DNA from: Holophagaceae bacterium
GTDB taxonomy: Bacteria > Acidobacteriota > Holophagae > Holophagales > Holophagaceae
Reading direction: 5' to 3'
Assembly (NCBI GenBank): GCA_025363715.1
Contig: JANYLR010000031.1
Coordinates: 19,380-83,379, forward strand
DNA: 64,000 bases
The notes beneath the pieces were generated by a model, which ran no database searches, was not told the origin of the DNA, and was given only the letters and a program-made list of their open reading frames with translations. Both the position numbers and the translations under genes were made by a program. Positions 61,497 to 64,000 of the stretch are shown here, in pieces; within the stretch, counting starts at the first letter, position 1; each line of letters starts with the position of its first letter.

Positions 61497-62271
61497 ATCG
61501 CGAACGCTCCGGCTGCAGCGGGCCATGGCGGCCCTGGTCCTGGATGCCGACGAGGACGCCCTTGTGGCCGATCCCGGCCGCCTGGCCCGGCGCCTGGAGC
61601 TCTCCGGAGCCGACCAGGGCTCCTTCCGGGATCAAGGGCCAGGGATGCTGACCTACCGGGAGCTGGCCCGCATGAGCCTCCTCGAGCCACTGGAGGAGAT
61701 GTTCCCGGTGCTGAAGGCGCTCCTGGAGGAAGCTGGCGTCTGGAGCACCTGTGTCCAGGCCTTCCTGGATGCCCGGATGGTGAGGAGCAGCCACTACCGG
61801 GACATCGCCCCGTCCTTCCTGGGCTGGCTGGCGGCCACCGGTTGGGGCCAGGACCGCTGGCCCTTCCTGCTTGAACTGGCCCACGCGGAAATCCTGGAAG
61901 TGGTGGTGGCCCGGTTTCCCGATTCTGATCCACTGGACGGCCTGCATGCAGACCCTGGATCCGACGATCTCGTTGTCATGGATCCGGCCACCCAGGTGGT
62001 GTCGTACGCCCATGCCGTTCATCGCGTGACGGAGGCAAGCCCGGTTCCCGAGGCCCGCCCCACTCAGCTGCTGGCCTTCAGGAACGCCGCCGGTGAAGCC
62101 CGCGTGCTGGAGCTCACCCCGGCCACCGCCGCCCTGCTGGTGCAGGCGCAGACCCGCACGTTGGCCCAGGCTGCCGAGGCCTTGAACCTGTCCGATCTTG
62201 TCCCGGTGATGAATCTTTTGCGTGACCTTCACCGCGATGGAGCCATCGCGGGATTCCAATCCCCCACCTAG
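61489..62271 (+). CDS. hvfC: DUF2063-domain partner of the MNIO enzyme (HvfC/BufC-like)
   Basis: A 260-residue protein. The N-terminal DUF2063 region contains LTYRELARMSLLEPLEEMFP and FLELAHAEILEVVVARF-like helices (LLELAHAEILEVVVARF); the C-terminal ~90 residues form a separate winged-helix-like domain (LLAFRNAAGEARVLELTP, NLLRDLHRDGAI). In MNIO systems this partner binds the precursor leader and presents it to the enzyme. Overlap of 8 bases with hvfB supports a stoichiometric complex. Confidence 0.88.
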   Translation: MTESRTLRLQRAMAALVLDADEDALVADPGRLARRLELSGADQGSFRDQGPGMLTYRELARMSLLEPLEEMFPVLKALLEEAGVWSTCVQAFLDARMVRSSHYRDIAPSFLGWLAATGWGQDRWPFLLELAHAEILEVVVARFPDSDPLDGLHADPGSDDLVVMDPATQVVSYAHAVHRVTEASPVPEARPTQLLAFRNAAGEARVLELTPATAALLVQAQTRTLAQAAEALNLSDLVPVMNLLRDLHRDGAIAGFQSPT

Positions 62272-62285
62272 CTTTCGAGGCCCCC

Positions 62286-62906
62286 ATGCGACTTCTCACC
62301 CTCCTGCCGGCCCTGCTGCTGGCCCCGTCTCTCATGGCCCAAGGCCGGGTCTTCCGTGTGGACGATAATCACACGGTCCTGGGTTTCAAGGCCTCCACCC
62401 TGCTCTTCGATGTGCCCGGGCGGTTCACGCGGTACAAGGCCGATATCCAGGGCGATCCCGCCACACTGGATGGAGCCAAGGTCCGCCTCGAGATCGAAAC
62501 CAGATCCATCAACACCGCCAACAGCAACCGCGATGACCATCTCCGGACGCCGGATTTCTTCGACGCGGCCAAGTATCCGAAGATCACGTTCACATCCCAG
62601 GAGGTGCGGAAGGACGGGGATCGCCTGAAGGTCCACGGCATCCTCACCATGCACGGGGTCAGCAAAGACCTGGATCTCTCCTTCGTGGCAGCGGAGGGCA
62701 TGAATGGGGCCGGCACGCCCACCTGGTCGTACCGGGCCAGCCTGCCCCTGGACCGGCTGGATTTCGGTGTGGGCGTGGACAGTGTGGCCGCCAAGATCAG
62801 TCTGAAGCGGCAGGTGGAACTGGACCTGTTGCTGGTGGGCTTCTTCGAGGTGCCGGCCGCGCCAGCGAAGCAAGGGGCTGCGCCAAAGAAGGCCGCCAAG
62901 AAGTAG
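62286..62906 (+). CDS. YceI-family periplasmic protein
   Basis: A 206-residue protein with a signal peptide (LLTLLPALLLAPSLMAQ) and a YceI barrel: VFRVDDNHTVLGFKASTLLF, TLDGAKVRLEIETRSINTAN, RDDHLRTPDFFDAAKYPKIT and LDRLDFGVG. YceI proteins bind isoprenoid-type lipids. An Ala/Lys-rich tail (APAKQGAAPKKAAKK) is unusual. It starts 14 bp after hvfC with GAGG at -7, in the same operon. The link to metal handling is unexplained. Confidence 0.88.
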   Translation: MRLLTLLPALLLAPSLMAQGRVFRVDDNHTVLGFKASTLLFDVPGRFTRYKADIQGDPATLDGAKVRLEIETRSINTANSNRDDHLRTPDFFDAAKYPKITFTSQEVRKDGDRLKVHGILTMHGVSKDLDLSFVAAEGMNGAGTPTWSYRASLPLDRLDFGVGVDSVAAKISLKRQVELDLLLVGFFEVPAAPAKQGAAPKKAAKK

Positions 62907-62947
62907 CGCTTGCCCCGCCCCGGGCCGCCGCCGACACTGGCAGCGGC

Positions 62948-63565
62948 ATGACGGCGACCTCCTCCACAGAAGCAGAGCTGATCCAGCGGGCCGCCAGCGG
63001 CGACTCGGATGCTTTCGGCGCGCTCGTCCAGCCCCATCTCGCCCTCTTCCACAATGGCATCCACCGCATCCTGGGCAATGTCGCCGATACGCAAGACGCG
63101 CTGCAGGACGCCCTCATGAGCATCCACCGCGATCTGCCCCGCTTCGAAGGCCGCAGCCGGTTCAGCAGCTGGGGCTACAAGGTCTGCCTGAATGCGGCCC
63201 TGATGGTGCGGCGGAGCCGGGTGCGGATCCACGAGATGGAACGCCCCGAGCCCCTGGCCCTGGGTCCCTTCGATGAGCACGGCCACCACCGGGAACCAGA
63301 CCATCTTCCCGAATGGCAGGTGGAGGCCCAGGCCCATGATCTCGTCGAAAAGCAGGAGCTGCGGGACTGCCTGAACCGGGCCCTGGACGAGCTGCCGGAC
63401 AGCCACCGGATGGTTTTCGTGCTGAAGGATCTGGAGGACTGGGAAACGGAAGACATCGCCCGGCACCTGCTGCTCACGCCGGGCACTGTCCGGCAGCGGC
63501 TCCATCGCTCCCGGGTGCTGCTCCAGGCCCGCCTTCGCACCCATGTCCTGGGAGGCCGCCCATGA
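62948..63565 (+). CDS. ECF-type RNA polymerase sigma factor
   Basis: A 205-residue sigma-70 family protein with region 2 (DAFGALVQPHLALFHNGIHR; DALQDALMSIHRDLPRFEGR; FSSWGYKVCLNAAL) and region 4 (RALDELPDSHRMVFVLKDLE; DIARHLLLTPGTVRQRLHRS). The linker is long and acidic/His-rich (DEHGHHREPDHL). It overlaps the anti-sigma gene by ATGA. Located at the end of the metallophore operon, it probably activates it in response to metal or redox stress. Confidence 0.92.
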   Translation: MTATSSTEAELIQRAASGDSDAFGALVQPHLALFHNGIHRILGNVADTQDALQDALMSIHRDLPRFEGRSRFSSWGYKVCLNAALMVRRSRVRIHEMERPEPLALGPFDEHGHHREPDHLPEWQVEAQAHDLVEKQELRDCLNRALDELPDSHRMVFVLKDLEDWETEDIARHLLLTPGTVRQRLHRSRVLLQARLRTHVLGGRP

Positions 63566-63819
63566 AGCTCCTGCCCTCCTGCCACGACGTCCAGACCGAG
63601 CTCACGGAATACGCCGAAGGCGCCCTGCCGCTCAGCCGCAGAATCGGCATCCGGCTCCACTTGCTGTTCTGCCGGGTCTGCGCGGGGTTCCTGCGCGGGC
63701 TCAAGGCTCTACCTGGACTGGCCAAACATGCGCTGGCTCCGCCCAGTGCGCCGCCCGAGGCGGCGGTAAAAGCTCTGGCGGACATGCAGGCTGTCCTATC
63801 GAAGCAAAAGGCTCCCTAG
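63562..63819 (+). CDS. Soluble zinc-finger anti-sigma factor (zf-HC2 type)
   Basis: An 85-residue protein. SCHDVQTELTEYAEGALPLS and the HLLFCRVC (HxxxCxxC) motif form the zinc-binding anti-sigma domain. No transmembrane segment follows; the C-terminal region is soluble (EAAVKALADMQAVLSKQ), so it would sense a cytoplasmic signal such as thiol oxidation or metal binding. It overlaps the sigma gene by ATGA. It is the last gene of the operon in view. Confidence 0.85.
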   Translation: MKLLPSCHDVQTELTEYAEGALPLSRRIGIRLHLLFCRVCAGFLRGLKALPGLAKHALAPPSAPPEAAVKALADMQAVLSKQKAP

Positions 63820-63851
63820 CCCCGCCTCAGCGTGAGAATAGCGATCTCTGG

Positions 63852-63871
63852 GGCCAACGCATGCGTTGGCC
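63852..63871. terminator. 20-bp perfect palindrome downstream of the metallophore operon
   Basis: GGCCAACGCATGCGTTGGCC, perfectly palindromic, 33 bp after the anti-sigma stop. It could be an operator or transcription end. Confidence 0.5.
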
Positions 63872-63884
63872 AGGATCTATGGTC

Positions 63885-64000
63885 ATCGGGGCATGGCCCC
63901 TCTGGCGCCCCACCGCGCAGGCGCGGCGGGGCTGTCACCCCGCTGGGGGCACTGTCCTCCAGGTATCGCACGCGGTGCGTGCTCCCGTTCGCCAAGGCTC
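63885..64000. repeat. GC-rich hairpin cluster at the right edge (REP-like)
   Basis: GGGGCATGGCCCC, then GCCCCACCGCGC/GCGCGGCGGGGC, then CGCACGCGGTGCGTGCTCCC. The last part (TGCTCCCGTTCGCCAAGGCTC) resembles TGCTCCCGCTCGCCAGCTCG at 15847 in the tRNA-Pro cluster. The 181 bp from 63820 to the end contain no gene. Confidence 0.5.

Overview
The window is GC-rich (about 65-68% by eye), densely coded chromosomal DNA. Gene content points to a Gram-negative, respiratory, motile bacterium. It has a giant lipoprotein multihaem cytochrome with the CxxxxCH/CxxCH pattern known from Geobacter, a FrzS-like pseudo-receiver/coiled-coil protein, the flagellar regulators FliW and CsrA, MeaB, and an AmgK/MurU-like cell-wall recycling pair. 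My inference is Acidobacteriota, class Holophagae (Geothrix/Holophaga-like). No rRNA or marker phylogeny is available here, so this is tentative.

Layout. 1-6.5 kb: end of an MMPL transporter, a MidA-like methyltransferase, a small lipoprotein inside nested repeats, a CocE-type hydrolase and the agmatine-to-putrescine pair aguA-aguB. 6.5-11.5 kb: a MocR-type regulator divergent from an operon of DsrC, a DsrM-like membrane protein, a DsrK-like Fe-S protein and a cysteine desulfurase, which looks like a sulfur-relay or quinone-linked redox module. 11.5-20.8 kb: meaB with a PilZ-like/pseudo-receiver protein, a zinc ribbon protein, a secreted protein, a 277-bp MITE-like element, tRNA-Pro with tRNA-derived repeats, a large hybrid histidine kinase and a DUF5666-like lipoprotein. 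21-28 kb: tRNA-Arg with a second tRNA-derived repeat cluster, then a 2072-residue cytochrome with 40 CxxCH motifs. 28-33.4 kb: an arsR-permease-thioredoxin-cation transporter operon, a bestrophin-like protein, a ribosome-hibernation factor, a TetR/RND recombination scar and tRNA-His.

33.5-49 kb: HtrA protease, the FrzS-like protein, a CorC/HlyC protein, murU/amgK-like genes, a small low-GC island with attC-like half-repeats, a sirtuin, an alkaline phosphatase, two thioredoxin-fold proteins and a sigma-54 activator. 48-60 kb: prmA-murI, a Cache protein, a PstS-like protein, a histidine kinase with a CHAD protein, uvrA, and an operon of RNase D, fliW, csrA and a YjfB-like micro-ORF too short for the ORF track.

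60.2-63.8 kb holds what I consider the most notable system: a compact operon encoding a Cys-repeat RiPP metallophore precursor (HvfA/bufferin-like), its MNIO (DUF692) modifying enzyme, the DUF2063 partner, a YceI protein, an ECF sigma factor and a soluble zinc-finger anti-sigma factor. The second highlight is the pair of tRNA genes (Pro and Arg), each followed by a perfect inverted copy of its own T-arm, a shared hairpin with compensatory changes, and forward T-arm copies.
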